Origin: Rhodocyclales bacterium
GTDB lineage: Bacteria > Pseudomonadota > Gammaproteobacteria > Burkholderiales > Rhodocyclaceae
Direction of reading: 5' to 3'
DNA length: 34,731 nt
Assembly (NCBI GenBank): GCA_016235805.1
Contig: JACRIY010000003.1
Coordinates: 1-34,731, forward strand
Shown one piece after another: positions 1-9,313 of this stretch. A program made the translations under genes and the position numbers. The notes below the pieces were generated by a model. It made no database searches. It saw only the letters and a program-made list of their open reading frames with translations, and was not told the DNA's origin. Every line of letters begins with the position of its first letter. Position 1 is the stretch's first letter.

Positions 1-169
1 CCATGTGCGCGGCGCAGGTCTCGTGGCGCGGCGTGACGATCTCGATGCCGAGCCGGTGCAGCGCCGAATAGAAGCCGAAATAGGTGCCGTCGATGATGCC
101 GAAGACCTTCTCGACGCCTTCCTTCTGCAACATGCGGGCGAGGATTTCGCCGCCGCTGATTTCTGCCAT
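1..169 (-). CDS. Thiamine-diphosphate-dependent enzyme, N-terminal fragment
   Basis: Only the first 56 codons lie in the window; the gene continues past the left edge. The start is the ATG whose complement is at 167-169, preceded by a good ribosome site (GGAAGGAGA, about 6 nt upstream). The N-terminus reads MAEISGGEILARMLQKEGVE, followed by KVFGIIDGTYFGFYSAL and PRHETCAAHM. This is the usual opening of the acetolactate synthase/oxalyl-CoA decarboxylase/benzoylformate decarboxylase superfamily: helix, V-x-x-VFG-hydrophobic-G strand, then an RHE segment holding the glutamate that activates ThDP. The E in PRHETCAAHM is therefore the likely cofactor-activating glutamate. The substrate cannot be told from this fragment. 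It is divergent from the AraC regulator at 295, which may control it. Confidence 0.85.
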   Translation of the reverse strand, partial: MAEISGGEILARMLQKEGVEKVFGIIDGTYFGFYSALHRLGIEIVTPRHETCAAHM

Positions 170-276
170 GCCGTTCTCCTTCCAGGTTTTTGATCCACTG
201 CCGTCGGGCGCAAGGTTTTTTTCGACAGGGTAGAGGCTTGAAGCGCAAACCGGCTTGTCGCAGAATACCCCCGGAT

Positions 277-293
277 TTGTCATTTCACGACAA
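277..293. promoter_or_regulatory. Inverted repeat TTGTC-N7-GACAA next to AraC start
   Basis: TTGTC at 277-281 and GACAA at 289-293 form a perfect 5-bp dyad ending one base before the ATG at 295. A further TTGTCG lies at 264-269. The site sits in the 125-bp divergent region between the ThDP enzyme and the AraC gene, so it could be an operator. The dyad is short enough to be chance. Confidence 0.25.
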
Positions 294-294
294 C

Positions 295-1365
295 ATGCCC
301 CACATGCCGCCTCCTCCAGTCGCCATCGACCCGCCCGCGCTCAGCGTCGGCGCCGGCTATGCGCGCCGCCTGTTCGACCTGGTCGAGCGTTTCGGCCTGC
401 CGCGCGATGCCCTGCGCAGGCACGCCGCGCCGCGCCTCGCCGGCTGGGAGCCGACCCAGGCGCGGATTCCGCTGTCCGCGCTGCTGGCGCTGTTCGATTC
501 GGCGCTGACCCTGACCGGACGGCGCGATCTCGCGCTGGAGTTCGGCCGCCAGGTGCGCCCCGACACCTTCGACGTGCTCGGCTACGCCCTGATGACCTGC
601 CGCAACCTGGGCGAGGCGATCGGCCTGGTGCCCCTGTATCGCCGCGTGGTGTTCGATTCCGGCTACAGCGAAACGCAGTTCGGCCGCGAAGGCGCCGACG
701 TCAAGCTGGCCTGGGTCATCCTGCCCGAGGCGACTCAGGCAGGCCTGCCCTACAGCGAGTTGCTGGCGGAATCCCTGATAGCCAGCTGGTGCGGCCTCGG
801 CCGCTGGATCACAGGCGCCGACCTGCCGCTGCGCGAAGTGCGCTTCCGCCACGCCGCGCCCGAAGACCCCGTGCCCTTCGCCAATTTCTTCGGCTGCCCG
901 GTGCGCTTCGCCGCCGGCGAGAACGCGCTGCTGTTCGCCGCCGACCTGCTGACGCGGCCGCTGCTGCAGGCCGACGCCGAGCTCAACCTGGCGATGTGCG
1001 ACGAAGCGCGCAAGGCCATCGCGCGGCTCGACGGCGAAACCCACATCGCGGCGCGGGTGCGGCAAATGCTGACCCCGCTCATGCCCAAGTGCGAGGCGAC
1101 GCTGAACCACGTCGCCGCAGGCATGGGCATCACGCCGCGCACCCTGCAACGCCGTCTGGCCACCGCCGACTTTTCGTTCCAGGCGGTGCTTGACGACACG
1201 CGCCGCGAACTGGCCCAGGTCTACCTGCGCGACGCCGCGCTCTCGGCACTGGATGTCGCCCTGCTGCTGGGCTACGCCGAACAAAGTTCCTTCACCCGCG
1301 CCTTTCGCCACTGGTTCGGCACCACGCCGTCGGCATGGCGCGCGCAGCACTTGCCGCCGAACTGA
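295..1365 (+). CDS. AraC family transcriptional regulator (arabinose-binding-like N-domain)
   Basis: A 356-residue DNA-binding regulator. Residues about 20-215 resemble the Arabinose_bd-like N-terminal domain of OruR/ArgR-type AraC proteins (family knowledge), with segments such as VLGYALMTCRNLGEAI and the FGCPVRF motif. Residues about 260-350 carry two helix-turn-helices: GMGITPRTLQRRL, then the AraC signature ending in LLGYAEQSSFTRAFRHWFG and TPSAWR. The start is chosen at the ATG at 295; 304 is equally possible, and neither has a clear Shine-Dalgarno. An in-frame upstream start at 190 would add 35 residues that look unlike the family. It is divergent from the ThDP enzyme, its most likely target, and 32 nt upstream of the sugar dehydrogenase. 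Confidence 0.9.
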   Translation: MPHMPPPPVAIDPPALSVGAGYARRLFDLVERFGLPRDALRRHAAPRLAGWEPTQARIPLSALLALFDSALTLTGRRDLALEFGRQVRPDTFDVLGYALMTCRNLGEAIGLVPLYRRVVFDSGYSETQFGREGADVKLAWVILPEATQAGLPYSELLAESLIASWCGLGRWITGADLPLREVRFRHAAPEDPVPFANFFGCPVRFAAGENALLFAADLLTRPLLQADAELNLAMCDEARKAIARLDGETHIAARVRQMLTPLMPKCEATLNHVAAGMGITPRTLQRRLATADFSFQAVLDDTRRELAQVYLRDAALSALDVALLLGYAEQSSFTRAFRHWFGTTPSAWRAQHLPPN

Positions 1366-1397
1366 CCCGCAAGCCTTTTCCCACCGGAGCAACCGCC

Positions 1398-2492
1398 ATG
1401 CGCCCACTCATCATCCTCACCCTGCTGATCTGCCCGGCGCTCGCTGCCGCGCAAACGCTGGATAACATCAAGCTGCCGCCGGGCTTTTCGATCGAGCCCT
1501 GGGCGAAGGTGGACAACGCGCGGCAGATGGCGCTGGGCGGCAACGACGCGAAAGGCGGCGTGCTCTATGTCGGCTCGCGCGGCGCCGGCAAGGTCCATGC
1601 CGTGCGCTTCGACGCCGCCTACCGCGCCGGCGCCGTGACGCGCATCGCCGATGGTCTGGACATGCCCAGCGGCCTGGCCTGGAAGAACGGATCGCTGTAT
1701 GTCGGCGCCGTGAATCGCATCCTGCGCTATGACGACATCGACCGCCGGCTCGACAAGCCGCCGGCGCCGGTGGTAGTCACCCAGAGCCTGCCGCGCGAGA
1801 CGCACCACGGCTGGAAGTTCATTGCCTTCGGCCCCGACGGCAAGCTCTACGTGCCGGTCGGCGCGCCCTGCAACATCTGCGAACCCGGCGAGCCCTATGC
1901 CGCGATGCTGCGCATGAATGCCGACGGCTCGGGGCGCGAGGTGTTCGCGCGCGGCATCCGCAACAGCGTCGGCTTCGACTGGAGCCCGGTGGATGGCGCA
2001 CTTTGGTTCACCGACAACGGCCGCGACCTGCTGGGCGATGATGTCCCGCCCGACGAGCTGAATCGCGCGCCGCGCGCCGGCATGCATTTCGGCTACCCGT
2101 ACTGCCACGCCGGCGAGATCGCCGATCCCGAATACGGCGCGCGGCGCAAGTGCGCCGACTTCGAGCCACCGGCGCAAAAGCTTGGACCGCACGTGGCAGG
2201 ACTGGGCATGCGCTTCTACACCGGCACGATGTTCCCCGCCGAGTACCGCAACCAGATCTTCATCGCCGAACACGGCTCGTGGAACCGCTCGAAAAAGATC
2301 GGCTACCGGATTTCACTGGTGCGGGTGAAGGATGGCCGCGCCGTGAGTTACGAAACTTTCGCCAGCGGCTGGCTGCAGGGCGAGTCGGCCTGGGGCCGGC
2401 CGGCCGACGTGCTGGTGCTGCCCGACGGCTCGCTGCTGGTCGCCGACGACCAGGCCGGCGCTATCTACCGCATCCGCTACGGCGCGCGCTGA
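1398..2492 (+). CDS. PQQ-dependent sugar/sorbosone dehydrogenase family protein, exported
   Basis: The 364-residue protein starts at the ATG at 1398, with GGAG 8 nt upstream. A Sec signal peptide (MRPLIILTLLICPALAAAQ) predicts a periplasmic enzyme. The rest matches the soluble glucose/sorbosone dehydrogenase six-bladed beta-propeller (GSDH) family: opening LPPGFSIEPWA, LYVGSRGAGKVHAV, the blade motif FGPDGKLYVPVGAPCN, then IRNSVGFDWSP, LWFTDNGRD, FIAEHGSWNRS and the C-terminal VLPDGSLLVADDQAGAIYRI. In this family the equivalents bind PQQ and calcium and oxidise sugar or alcohol groups, passing electrons to the respiratory chain; the exact substrate is unknown here. No PQQ synthesis genes are in the window. 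Its last 16 nt overlap the tail of the convergent kinase gene. Confidence 0.9.
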   Translation: MRPLIILTLLICPALAAAQTLDNIKLPPGFSIEPWAKVDNARQMALGGNDAKGGVLYVGSRGAGKVHAVRFDAAYRAGAVTRIADGLDMPSGLAWKNGSLYVGAVNRILRYDDIDRRLDKPPAPVVVTQSLPRETHHGWKFIAFGPDGKLYVPVGAPCNICEPGEPYAAMLRMNADGSGREVFARGIRNSVGFDWSPVDGALWFTDNGRDLLGDDVPPDELNRAPRAGMHFGYPYCHAGEIADPEYGARRKCADFEPPAQKLGPHVAGLGMRFYTGTMFPAEYRNQIFIAEHGSWNRSKKIGYRISLVRVKDGRAVSYETFASGWLQGESAWGRPADVLVLPDGSLLVADDQAGAIYRIRYGAR

Positions 2493-4252
2493 ATCGGCGC
2501 CGCCTCGGCCGGCAGCAACCCGGCCAGGATTTCGCGCAGTCGTTCCGCCTTTACCGGCTTGGTGATGAAACCGTTCATGCCGGCCGCGGTGCATGCCTCG
2601 CCGTAATCCTCGGCCGAATTGCCGGTCATGGCGATGATCGGCAGCCGCCGCCGCCCCTGGTCGCGCTCGCGGGCACGGATCGCGCGCGTCGCGGAGATGC
2701 CATCCATGCCCGGCATCTGCAGGTCCATCAGGATCGCGTGGTAGCCGCGCGCCTCCGCCATTGCGACCGCCTGCTCGCCGTTGGCGGCGACATCGACGAC
2801 CGCCCCCAGTCGCTGGAGCATGGCGCAGGCCACCAGCTGATTGACCGGGTTGTCTTCCGCGAGTAGCACGCGCAGGCCTGCCTCGGCGGGCGCGGCGATA
2901 GTGGCGGACGCGGCGGCGACCGGCGCCTGAGCCGCGCGCAACGGCATCACCAGGCTGAAAGTCGAGCCGCAGCCGGGGCGGCTCACGGCGTCCAGCGTGC
3001 CGCCCAGCAGTTGCGCCAGTTGCCGCGCGATGGCCAGCCCGAGACCCGTGCCACCGTAGCTGCGGCCGATGGATTCGTCGCCCTGGACAAAGGGCTCGAA
3101 CACCGCCTGCAACTTTTCGGCGGCAATGCCGATGCCGCTGTCGTTCACCGCGAGGCGCAACTGCCTGCCACCGTCCACTGCCTCCATGCGCACCTGCACC
3201 GCGCCGCTGGCGGTGAACTTCAGCGCATTGGAAATCAGGTTGGTGGCGATCTGGCGCAGCTTGACCCCGTCGGTCTCGATCCATTGCGGCAGGTCCAGCG
3301 CGAGGTCGACCTCGAAATCCAGCCCCTTGTCGGCGGCACGGGCGCCGAACAGGGCGCGCAGATCGGCGGCCAGCGTCTGCAGGTCGACCGGCGCCAGTTC
3401 GACACTGACATGCCCGGCGCGCATGCGGGCGTGGTCGAGGATGGCATTTACCAGCTCGGCGAGGTTGCCGGTGCTGCTCCACAAGGCCCTGACCAGCGGC
3501 GCCTGCTCGGAGGAAAGCGCGGTCTGGCGCAGCAGTTCCACCGTGCCGGCGATGCCGGTCAATGGCGTGCGTATCTCGTGCGTCAGGTTGGCGAAGAAGC
3601 GCTCCTTGGCCTGCGAGGCTTCGACCGCCACGTTGCGCGCGCGGCCCGTTTCCTCCAGCGCACGGCGCAAGGCCTCGTTGCGCACCGCGAGCTCCTGCGT
3701 CAGCTTGCGGCGCGCGTCGAGCGCGATGTAGGCAAAAATTCCGCTCAGCGCCATCACCCCGACGATCGAAGCGGCCATCACCAGGTCCGCCTCGGGCGCC
3801 ACCACCTTCGGCCGCAACCAGCCCAGGCGGGCGCCGATCACCACGCCGGCGGTCTCGGCGATCGCGATAGCCATGCACCAGGCCGCCAGCCGGAAGCGGC
3901 CGAGCATCACCGCGGCGACGAAGGGCACCATCAGCCAGAGCACGATCCCGTTGTTGATCGATGCCAGCAGCAGCAGCTGGTAGCCGAACAGCAGCATTCC
4001 CAGGCCGATGGCCAGGTAGAGCGAGACGCTGGGATTGCGGCTAGGCACCGCCGCGATCAGGCCCAGCACGATGGCGGCGATCACGTGCGGCATGGCGAAT
4101 TCGACCGGTCCGCGCAGCGCATATATGGCGGCGAACAGCACGGCCGACACCGCGCAGAACAGCGCGCCGCGGACGATCATGGCGCGGGTAAGGTCGAGTT
4201 CCAGCGAATCGCTGGAAACGTCAAGCGTCAACGCCGCGTGTTTCTGGTGCAT
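2477..4252 (-). CDS. Membrane hybrid histidine kinase (6 TM, HisKA-HATPase-REC)
   Basis: The 591-residue protein starts at the ATG at 4252. Residues 28-178 contain about six hydrophobic segments and form an uncharacterised integral-membrane sensor. A coiled linker (180-215) leads to the HisKA phosphoacceptor His225 in FFANLTHEIRTPLTG. The HATPase has its N box around NLISNALKF (338-346), G1 DSGIGIA (371-377) and G2 [10 protein letters not shown] (399-408). The C-terminal receiver (about 460-582) has the acidic pair E466/D467, the phosphoacceptor D510 in LMDLQMPGMDG and Lys565 in TKPV. All catalytic residues are present. No separate DNA-binding partner is adjacent, so the output is unknown. 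An in-frame upstream start at 4315 would add 21 unlikely residues. Confidence 0.92.
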   Translation of the reverse strand: MHQKHAALTLDVSSDSLELDLTRAMIVRGALFCAVSAVLFAAIYALRGPVEFAMPHVIAAIVLGLIAAVPSRNPSVSLYLAIGLGMLLFGYQLLLLASINNGIVLWLMVPFVAAVMLGRFRLAAWCMAIAIAETAGVVIGARLGWLRPKVVAPEADLVMAASIVGVMALSGIFAYIALDARRKLTQELAVRNEALRRALEETGRARNVAVEASQAKERFFANLTHEIRTPLTGIAGTVELLRQTALSSEQAPLVRALWSSTGNLAELVNAILDHARMRAGHVSVELAPVDLQTLAADLRALFGARAADKGLDFEVDLALDLPQWIETDGVKLRQIATNLISNALKFTASGAVQVRMEAVDGGRQLRLAVNDSGIGIAAEKLQAVFEPFVQGDESIGRSYGGTGLGLAIARQLAQLLGGTLDAVSRPGCGSTFSLVMPLRAAQAPVAAASATIAAPAEAGLRVLLAEDNPVNQLVACAMLQRLGAVVDVAANGEQAVAMAEARGYHAILMDLQMPGMDGISATRAIRARERDQGRRRLPIIAMTGNSAEDYGEACTAAGMNGFITKPVKAERLREILAGLLPAEAAPIQRAP

Positions 4253-4374
4253 GGCTGTCGGTTCTTGAGGCGGGGCGCGTGGAACGGATTCGGTACCCCA
4301 CGTATCGCAATTCAAATAACGGGTTGATTATTTTAGCATCGACAATCCGCCGGCCGCGCCGGGGTACACAGCCG

Positions 4375-4785
4375 TCAGGCGCCGCCCTGCTGCCGGGCGA
4401 GCCCGCCGAAACCGACCACGAAATCGGCCAGCTTGCGGTCGTGGTCGACGATGTGCGGCAGGAAGGAAAATTCCTGCGCCAGCCTGCCGCGCACCGCTTC
4501 GCCCTTCGGCTCCAGCGTGGCGACCTTCATGCGTTCGATGGTCTGCAGGATCTCGTCGTGCACGCGCTTGTGCTCGACCACGTCGGGAAAGGAGATGATG
4601 CGCATCAGCGATTCCTCGACCGCGAAATGAAAGCGCAGCAGTTCGTAAAGTCGCACCACGAGGTAATGCACGCTGTGCCAGGCGTCCTTAGCCGCGACAG
4701 CCTCGATCACGGCATTGGCGACCTGTTCGATCTCCAGATGCTGCGCGTCGATTTCATCGATGCCGGTTTGGTACTGCGCGTCCAT
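4375..4785 (-). CDS. Bacteriohemerythrin
   Basis: The 136-residue all-helical protein starts at ATG 4785 (MDAQYQTGIDEIDAQHLEI). It keeps the hemerythrin di-iron ligand pattern: His in DAQHLEIE, His in HSVHYLV, HFAVEE (HxxxE), HKRVHDE (HxxxH) and HIVDHDRKLAD (HxxxxD). Single-domain bacteriohemerythrins bind O2 reversibly in the cytoplasm and serve as oxygen carriers or sensors in microaerobic bacteria (family knowledge). Length fits the family (about 130-150). It is divergent from the ECF sigma gene, with 113 bp between if that gene starts at the GTG at 4899. An upstream in-frame start at 4833 would add residues that do not fit the family. Confidence 0.92.
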   Translation of the reverse strand: MDAQYQTGIDEIDAQHLEIEQVANAVIEAVAAKDAWHSVHYLVVRLYELLRFHFAVEESLMRIISFPDVVEHKRVHDEILQTIERMKVATLEPKGEAVRGRLAQEFSFLPHIVDHDRKLADFVVGFGGLARQQGGA

Positions 4786-4835
4786 GGCTAGAATCGTGGT
4801 GTGCCCTCGGGCGACTAGTATGCGACAGCGCACGA

Positions 4836-4863
4836 GGAATGAAAACCGGTCGCCATCCGTATA
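4836..4863 (+). promoter_or_regulatory. Candidate ECF-type promoter (GGAAT-N17-CGTATA)
   Basis: GGAAT at 4836-4840 and CGTATA at 4858-4863 are 17 bp apart, close to the GGAA(C/T) -35 and CGT-type -10 of many ECF sigma factors. It lies just upstream of the GTG at 4899, which would fit an autoregulated sigma gene transcribed from about 4870. Motif reading only. Confidence 0.35.
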
Positions 4864-4898
4864 TACCCCGTTCCTCTTTCGATTTGCCTGACCACGAC

Positions 4899-5402
4899 GT
4901 GAACTCCCGCGATGCCATCGTTGCCGAAATCCCCCGCCTGCGCCGCTACGCGCGCGCGCTGACCGGGCGCGTCGACGCGGCGGACGACCTGGTGCAGGAC
5001 ACCCTGCAGCGGGCGCTGGAGAAATGGCGATTGTGGCAAAGCGAACGCGAGATCCGGCCCTGGCTGTTCTCCATCATGCACAACCTGCACGTCGATGGCC
5101 GCCGTCGCGACCACCGCGTCGATTTTCGCGACGACGACGAACTGCCCGTGATGGTGGAGCGTGCGCGCCAGCAGGACAACCTCGAACTGCGCGACCTGGA
5201 ACGCGCGCTGGCGCTGCTGCCGCCCGACCAGCGCGAAGTGCTGCTGCTGGTTGGCCTCGAAGAACTCAGCTATGCCGAGGTCGCGCGCGCACTGAAGATT
5301 CCGCAGGGCACCGTCATGTCGCGCCTGTCGCGAGCGCGCGCCCGGCTCAAGGCGATCCTGGCCGGGGAAGCCGCGACCATCCTGAAAGTAGTCAGCACAT
5401 GA
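4899..5402 (+). CDS. ECF RNA polymerase sigma factor
   Basis: This group-IV sigma-70 factor has 167 residues if it starts at the GTG at 4899 (NSRDAIVAEIPRLRRYARAL). Region 2 includes DAADDLVQDTLQRALEKW and PWLFSIMHNLHVD. Region 4 includes LPPDQREVLLLVGLEELSY and the HTH EVARALKIPQGTVMSRLSRA. An ATG at 4839 in the same frame would add 20 non-conserved residues, and its AGGA lies directly against the ATG. A promoter-like element lies between the two starts, so the GTG is preferred with moderate confidence. The stop codon overlaps the anti-sigma start (ATGA), so the two are translationally coupled. It would direct RNA polymerase to a small regulon, including probably its own promoter; the signal is unknown. 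Confidence 0.9.
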   Translation: MNSRDAIVAEIPRLRRYARALTGRVDAADDLVQDTLQRALEKWRLWQSEREIRPWLFSIMHNLHVDGRRRDHRVDFRDDDELPVMVERARQQDNLELRDLERALALLPPDQREVLLLVGLEELSYAEVARALKIPQGTVMSRLSRARARLKAILAGEAATILKVVST

Positions 5403-6157
5403 ACGCGCCGATTTCCGAAGACGACCTGCACGCCTGGGCCGACGGCCAACTCAATGCCGCGCGCCTGACCCGGGTCGAGGCCTGGCTCGCCGCGCATCCC
5501 GAACAGCGCGCCCAGGCCGAGGAATGGCGCGCGCAGTCGGCGGCGCTGCACCGCGCCTTCGACCGCGTGCTCGACGAGCCCCTGCCTGCGCGCCTGCTGC
5601 CCGCCGCCAATGCCGGCCGCTGGCTGGACGCACGCAAGATGGCGGCAGTGGCCTGGGTCGCGCTCGGCGTCGTCTGCGGTTACATCCTGCGCGGCGAAAC
5701 CGCGCGCGACCCGGCGACCGCGGCGATGGCCTCGCTGCCGCGGCAGGCGGCGGTGGCGCACGCCGTGTTCGTGCCCGAAGTACGCCATCCGGTCGAGGTC
5801 GGCGCCGACCAGGAAGCCCACCTCGCGGCCTGGCTTTCCAAACGCCTCGGCGCGCCGCTGCGCCCGCCGCAGCTCGACGAAGCCGGCTACCGCCTGGTCG
5901 GTGGCCGCCTGCTGCCCGGGGACAGCGGCGAAGTGGCGCAGTTCATGTACGAGAACGCGGCGCGCAACCGTCTCACGCTCTATCTGCGCCCGGCCGCACC
6001 GAAGCAGGCGGATACCGCGTTCCGCTACGCCCAGGAAAAGGGCATCGACGTTTTCTACTGGACCGACAGCCGCTTCGGCTACGCGCTGTCCGGCAATACC
6101 GGCCGCGAGGACATGCTGCACCTGGCCGAGATCGTGTATCGCCAGCACGGGCGCTGA
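5399..6157 (+). CDS. Membrane anti-sigma factor
   Basis: The 252-residue protein starts at the ATG that overlaps the sigma stop by 4 nt. The N-terminus (MNAPISEDDLHAWADGQLNA, then VEAWLAAHPEQRAQAEEWR) is typical of RsiW-like anti-sigma domains, but the HxxxCxxC zinc motif of ZAS proteins is absent. One transmembrane helix lies near residues 80-96 (MAAVAWVALGVVCGYIL), giving a cytoplasmic sigma-binding part and a periplasmic part of about 155 residues (97-252), which probably senses the signal. That part has no recognised sensor domain; it contains the motif YRLVGGRLLPG and the stretch DVFYWTDSRFGYALSG. Family members hold the cognate ECF sigma inactive at the membrane. Confidence in the role comes mainly from the overlap with the sigma gene and the N-terminal pattern. 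Confidence 0.85.
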   Translation: MNAPISEDDLHAWADGQLNAARLTRVEAWLAAHPEQRAQAEEWRAQSAALHRAFDRVLDEPLPARLLPAANAGRWLDARKMAAVAWVALGVVCGYILRGETARDPATAAMASLPRQAAVAHAVFVPEVRHPVEVGADQEAHLAAWLSKRLGAPLRPPQLDEAGYRLVGGRLLPGDSGEVAQFMYENAARNRLTLYLRPAAPKQADTAFRYAQEKGIDVFYWTDSRFGYALSGNTGREDMLHLAEIVYRQHGR

Positions 6158-6291
6158 GTCCGGTCCGCTAGGGCAAGCGCACCGGAACAAAAGCCGCGTC
6201 GTAAAGGTGGATAATATCGCCTTCGACGTATTCGACAGAACCCAGGGACGCCCGGCCGCAGGCCGACCGCCCGCCGTGCCACCCTCCGATC

Positions 6292-9252
6292 GTGCCAGCT
6301 TCCACCCAGACTCGCGCACTGCGCCGAGGCTTCCTGCCGCGCCTGATCCTCGCCGTGCTCGCCATCAATCTGGTGGTCGCGGCGCTGGCGCTGTGGAACC
6401 TCGATCGCAGCCGGGAGCGAACCGTGGAACAGGTGCGCCTGAGCACGGCCAACCTGGCGGCCCTGGCGGAAAACAACCTGGCGGAAGTGGCGCGCCGCGT
6501 CGATCTGGCCCTGGGTTCCATCGTCGACCAGCTGGAGCACCGGATATCCGACGGCCCTCTGACCGATGAAGCGATAAGCCGGACCCTCGACACCTACCTC
6601 GCGCGCATGCCGGAAGTCGAGGCCTTCCGCGCCAGCCGGGCCGACGGGCGGGTCCTCTGGGGCAAGGGGGTCGATCCGGCCCACCCCGCCACCTACGCCG
6701 ACCGCGACTTTTTCGCCGAGCACCGCGCCGAACCGGGCCGACGACTCATCGTCACCAGGCCGATCGTGGGCCGCGTGTCGAAGGCATGGGTGGTCGCCTT
6801 TACCCGTTCCTATCGCAATGCCGACGGCAGCTTTGCCGGGGTGGTCTCGGCGGCGGTTCCGATCGAGTTCTTCAGGCATATGCTGGGCGAAATCAAGCTC
6901 GGCGCACACGGCTCGGCGGTGATCCGCCACATTGATAGAAGCCTCTTGACCCGCTACCCGCCGGTCGATGGTCCGGGCGGCGTCATTGGCGAAAAGACAG
7001 TGTCCGAGGTTTTCGTCAAGCTGCTCGACAGCGGCGTGGAGCGTTCGCACTTTCACGTTGCCCGTGCGCCCGATGGCTTTGAGCGCACCTACGCCTACCA
7101 GCGCATCAGCGGACTGCCCTACATTCTCACTATCGGGATGTCGCCCCAGGACTATCTCGAACCCTGGTACGACGAGGTCAGGACCACCCTGGCCCTGCTC
7201 GGCGTCCTGGTCTTCGTCAGCGGCATCGGCGTCTGGCTGGTACACCGCTTCTGGCAGCAGCGCCTGAGGGCGGCAGAGGCCCAGCTGGAAAGCGAGTCGA
7301 TGTATCGCGGCTATGTCGAAACAGCTCCCGAAGGCATCTTCGTGGCCGACGCCACGGGCCGCTACGTCGAAGTCAATCCGGCCGCCTGCGCCCTGGTCGG
7401 TTACACGCGCGAGGAACTGCTGCGGATGTCGGTGCCCGATCTGGCGCCGCCCGACGCCGTGACCGAGCACGACGGGCTGTACCAGGAAATCAAGGCGGAA
7501 AAGCTAGGCGAGCTGGAATTCAGCCTGCGCCACAAGGATGGCCACCTGGTCCAGGTTTACCTGCGCACGGTGGTGCTGCCCGACGGCAAGGTGATGGGTT
7601 TCTGCTCCGACATCTCCGCGCGCAAAGCGGCCGAGGCGGAACTGGCGAACTATCGCAGCCGCCTGGAAGACCTGGTCGGCCAGCGCACCGCCGAACTGAA
7701 CGCGGCCAATGCGGTTCTGCAGGACACCCAGTTCGCCATGGACAGCGTCGGCATCGGCATCCACTGGGTCGATCCCGATAGCGGGCAACTGGTCTACGTC
7801 AATCGCTACGCGGCCGAAATGCTCGGCTACCGTATCGACGAACTGCAGCGCTTGCGGGTGTTCGACATCGATCCCGGCTTTACGCCGCAAGACTTTGCTC
7901 GAGCCATCGACAACATCCGGGAACGCGGCTATGTGCGCTTCGAAAGCATGGAAAAAACCCGCGACGGAAAACTCCTGCCGGTTGAAGTGACCACCTATTT
8001 CCACCATGGCAGCCCCGACTCGGCGGCGCGCGTGATCGCCTTCGTCACCGACATCACCCAGCGCAGGGAAGCCGAGCTGGCGCTGCGCAAGGCCAAGGAA
8101 GCCGCCGAAGCCGCCAACGTGGCGAAGAGCGCCTTCCTTGCCAACATGAGCCACGAAATCCGCACGCCGATGAACGCCATCATCGGCATGACCCACCTGC
8201 TGCGCCGCAGCCCGCTTAACCCGGCGCAGCTCGACCGGCTGAAGACCATCGAGACCGCCGGCCACCACCTGCTGGAAATCATCAACGCAACGCTGGACCT
8301 GTCCAAGATCGAGGCCGGCAAGTTCGAGCTGGAGGAAGGCGCCGTCGATCCGGAGGAAGTATTGCGCGGCGTCGCCGCCCTGCTGCGCGAAAAGGCCGAA
8401 CAGAAGAAACTGGAACTGAAGCTCGACCTGGGCATGCCTTCCACGCGCCTGATCGGCGATGCGACCCGCCTGCAGCAGGCATTGCTCAACTATGCGACCA
8501 ACGCGCTGAAATTCACCGACGCGGGCCGCATCGTCTTGCGCAGCGGGATCGACGAGGAAAGCGACAGCGACGTCCTGCTGCGCTTCGAGGTCGAGGACAC
8601 CGGCATCGGCATCGCCGCGGACGCCATGCCGCGCCTGTTCGCCAGTTTCGAGCAGGCCGACAACAGCACCACGCGCAAGTATGGCGGCACCGGCCTCGGC
8701 CTCGCCATAACCCGCCAACTGGCGCGGCTGATGGGCGGCGAAGCCGGCGCGGAAAGCCGCCTTGGCAGCGGCAGCCGCTTCTGGTTCACCGTGCGCCTGA
8801 AAAAGGCCTCCGCGACGGGCGGTCCTACCCGGCCGCGGGGCAGCGCCGCCGAGATACAGGCGCGGCTGCGGCAGGAGTTCTCCGGCCGGCGCCTGCTGGT
8901 GGCGGAGGACGAACCGGTCAATCGCGAAATTTCGCAGATGCTGCTCGAAGACATCGGCATGAGCGTCGACACCGCCGAGGACGGCGCGGTCGCCGTCGAG
9001 CTGGCGACCGCCAAGCGCTACGACCTGATCCTGATGGACATGCAGATGCCCCGCGTCGATGGCCTCGAAGCCACCCGCCGCATTCGTAACCTGCCCGGCG
9101 ACAACGCGCGTTGCCCCATCCTGGCGATGACCGCCAATGCCTTCACCGAAGACCGGCAACTTTGCCTGGAGGCCGGCATGAACGACTTCCTGTCCAAGCC
9201 GGTCGATCCCAACCGGCTCTACTCGACGCTGCTCTACTGGCTGGGGCACTGA
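6292..9252 (+). CDS. Cache-PAS-PAS hybrid histidine kinase
   Basis: The 986-residue protein starts at a GTG (6292) with no clear Shine-Dalgarno. TM1 is near residues 15-35 ([20 protein letters not shown]). A periplasmic double-Cache-like sensor spans about 45-285 and includes [20 protein letters not shown] and [19 protein letters not shown]2 is near 293-313. PAS1 spans about 335-455 ([20 protein letters not shown]) and PAS2 about 475-600. HisKA has His621 in [16 protein letters not shown], and the HATPase has [19 protein letters not shown] and [11 protein letters not shown]. The C-terminal receiver (about 860-985) has D916 in [11 protein letters not shown] and a conserved Lys in SKPVD. It is complete and probably active. 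No response regulator adjoins it; the downstream neighbour is convergent. Cache domains usually bind small organic ligands, but the ligand here cannot be inferred. Confidence 0.93.
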   Translation: MPASTQTRALRRGFLPRLILAVLAINLVVAALALWNLDRSRERTVEQVRLSTANLAALAENNLAEVARRVDLALGSIVDQLEHRISDGPLTDEAISRTLDTYLARMPEVEAFRASRADGRVLWGKGVDPAHPATYADRDFFAEHRAEPGRRLIVTRPIVGRVSKAWVVAFTRSYRNADGSFAGVVSAAVPIEFFRHMLGEIKLGAHGSAVIRHIDRSLLTRYPPVDGPGGVIGEKTVSEVFVKLLDSGVERSHFHVARAPDGFERTYAYQRISGLPYILTIGMSPQDYLEPWYDEVRTTLALLGVLVFVSGIGVWLVHRFWQQRLRAAEAQLESESMYRGYVETAPEGIFVADATGRYVEVNPAACALVGYTREELLRMSVPDLAPPDAVTEHDGLYQEIKAEKLGELEFSLRHKDGHLVQVYLRTVVLPDGKVMGFCSDISARKAAEAELANYRSRLEDLVGQRTAELNAANAVLQDTQFAMDSVGIGIHWVDPDSGQLVYVNRYAAEMLGYRIDELQRLRVFDIDPGFTPQDFARAIDNIRERGYVRFESMEKTRDGKLLPVEVTTYFHHGSPDSAARVIAFVTDITQRREAELALRKAKEAAEAANVAKSAFLANMSHEIRTPMNAIIGMTHLLRRSPLNPAQLDRLKTIETAGHHLLEIINATLDLSKIEAGKFELEEGAVDPEEVLRGVAALLREKAEQKKLELKLDLGMPSTRLIGDATRLQQALLNYATNALKFTDAGRIVLRSGIDEESDSDVLLRFEVEDTGIGIAADAMPRLFASFEQADNSTTRKYGGTGLGLAITRQLARLMGGEAGAESRLGSGSRFWFTVRLKKASATGGPTRPRGSAAEIQARLRQEFSGRRLLVAEDEPVNREISQMLLEDIGMSVDTAEDGAVAVELATAKRYDLILMDMQMPRVDGLEATRRIRNLPGDNARCPILAMTANAFTEDRQLCLEAGMNDFLSKPVDPNRLYSTLLYWLGH

Positions 9253-9292
9253 GGCCGGGCACGCGGCGCCGTGTTGCCGGCGACCGAAGGAA

Positions 9293-9305
9293 GTCCCTGT
9301 GGGAC
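9293..9305. terminator. Small hairpin between convergent genes
   Basis: GTCCC (9293-9297), a TGT loop and GGGAC (9301-9305) form a short perfect stem. Flanking CGGCG (9278-9282) and CGCCG (9305-9309) could extend the fold imperfectly. It lies in the 61-bp gap between the convergent kinase and SelD genes. There is no long T run, so a terminator role is only suggested. Confidence 0.3.
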
Positions 9306-9313
9306 GCCGACTC

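Noticed and set aside
3011..4327. 438-codon plus-strand frame
   Set aside because: It is antisense to the hybrid histidine kinase at 2477-4252, whose His, ATPase and receiver motifs are intact.
7504..9249. 581-codon minus-strand frame
   Set aside because: It is antisense to the Cache-PAS hybrid kinase and has low-complexity composition.
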